Positions 63,687 through 64,000 of a stretch of DNA of 64,000 bases are shown in pieces (position 1 is the stretch's first letter; each line of letters opens with the position of its first letter). Source of the stretch: Rhodocyclaceae bacterium. Its GTDB lineage: Bacteria; Pseudomonadota; Gammaproteobacteria; Burkholderiales; Rhodocyclaceae. Position numbers and translations under genes: made by a program. The notes under the pieces were generated by a model. The model was given only the letters and a program-made list of their open reading frames with translations, had not been told where the DNA came from and ran no database searches. Location: contig JAQTNA010000013.1 in assembly GCA_028714035.1 (NCBI GenBank), positions 1 through 64,000 on the forward strand, read 5' to 3'.

Positions 63687-64000
63687 GTGGCTCGCAATCT
63701 CGACGCAAAGTGCCGCCAGTGCCGCCGGGAGGGAGAAAAACTCTTCCTCAAGGCGGAGAAGTGTTTCACCGACAAGTGTGCTATCGAACGCCGTTCGTAT
63801 GCGCCCGGTCAGCATGGCCAAAAATCCGGTGCACGTCTGTCCGGCTTTGGTCAGCAGCTCCGTGAAAAGCAGAAGGTTCGCCGCATTTACGGCGTGCTGG
63901 AAAAGCAATTCCGCAAGGTTTACGCCGAAGCCGACCGCCGCAAGGGTCAGACGGGCGAAAACCTGCTTCAGTTGTTGGAAGGTCGTCTGGACAACGTGGC
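63687..64000 (+). CDS. rpsD: 30S ribosomal protein S4 (5' part, partial)
   Basis: The first 104 codons of S4, the 16S assembly initiator; the gene runs off the window. GTG start after [32 protein letters not shown]: Cys9, Cys12, Cys26 and Cys31 make this the zinc-binding form. [12 protein letters not shown] and [18 protein letters not shown] are standard. Confidence 0.97.
   Translation, partial: MARNLDAKCRQCRREGEKLFLKAEKCFTDKCAIERRSYAPGQHGQKSGARLSGFGQQLREKQKVRRIYGVLEKQFRKVYAEADRRKGQTGENLLQLLEGRLDNV

Overview
The window is high-GC, densely coded DNA from a betaproteobacterium. The evidence is the chromosome order yraN-rsmI-rnpB-mraZ/dcw, the S10-spc-alpha ribosomal layout with infA and rpmJ after secY, a class I PHA synthase, and FNR-controlled cbb3 oxidase genes. 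A facultatively anaerobic or microaerophilic member of the Rhodocyclales or a neighbouring order is likely; the genus cannot be fixed from the sequence alone. No tRNA, rRNA operon, CRISPR array, prophage or complete IS element was seen.

Layout. 1-2472: 3' part of a type I restriction hsdR gene. 2674-5578: argJ and a chemoreceptor whose periplasmic domain carries a haem c motif. 5665-13404: respiration block, with ccoI and ccoS, a predicted FNR-activated small RNA, ccoN-ccoO-ccoQ-ccoP-ccoH and a DUF3149 microprotein. 13487-15878: universal stress protein with its own FNR-type promoter, and phaC. 16180-20352: gas and redox-sensing group made of a truncated chemoreceptor-like helical protein, an ODP-like diiron protein, a hemerythrin, a DUF2249 protein, an NnrS-like membrane protein and a DNR-type regulator. 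20507-23949: sirB-like gene, fnr, hemN and a TauE/SafE-like protein. 24158-27349: rhodanese, copA and copZ. 27360-30580: HIRAN protein, yraN, rsmI, pyrC and a lipoprotein. 30617-30993: RNase P RNA. 31425-50471: complete division and cell-wall cluster from mraZ to ftsZ, then lpxC. 50481-51596: a small membrane protein and an EamA permease. 51728-64000: S10, spc and the start of the alpha ribosomal operons, ending inside rpsD.

How the parts fit. Five FNR/DNR-type boxes (TTGAY-N4-RTCAA) mark an oxygen and nitric-oxide regulon inside the window: a small RNA, ccoNOQP, usp, the hemerythrin cluster and hemN. The regulators FNR and DNR are encoded in the same stretch. Copper ATPases (CcoI, CopA) and the chaperone CopZ serve oxidase copper supply and copper export. 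HemN supplies haem without oxygen.

The other theme is short dispersed repeats. A GC-rich palindromic element occurs three times, twice read in frame inside essential-type genes (hsdR, murD). Heptamer repeats in facing orientation occur at four junctions and shape the ends of murB and ddl. A GTAGGTCGG hairpin element starts exactly on the stop codon of two genes. The strongest candidates for new biology are the FNR-driven small RNA between ccoS and ccoN and the chemoreceptor-like/ODP oxygen-sensing pair.
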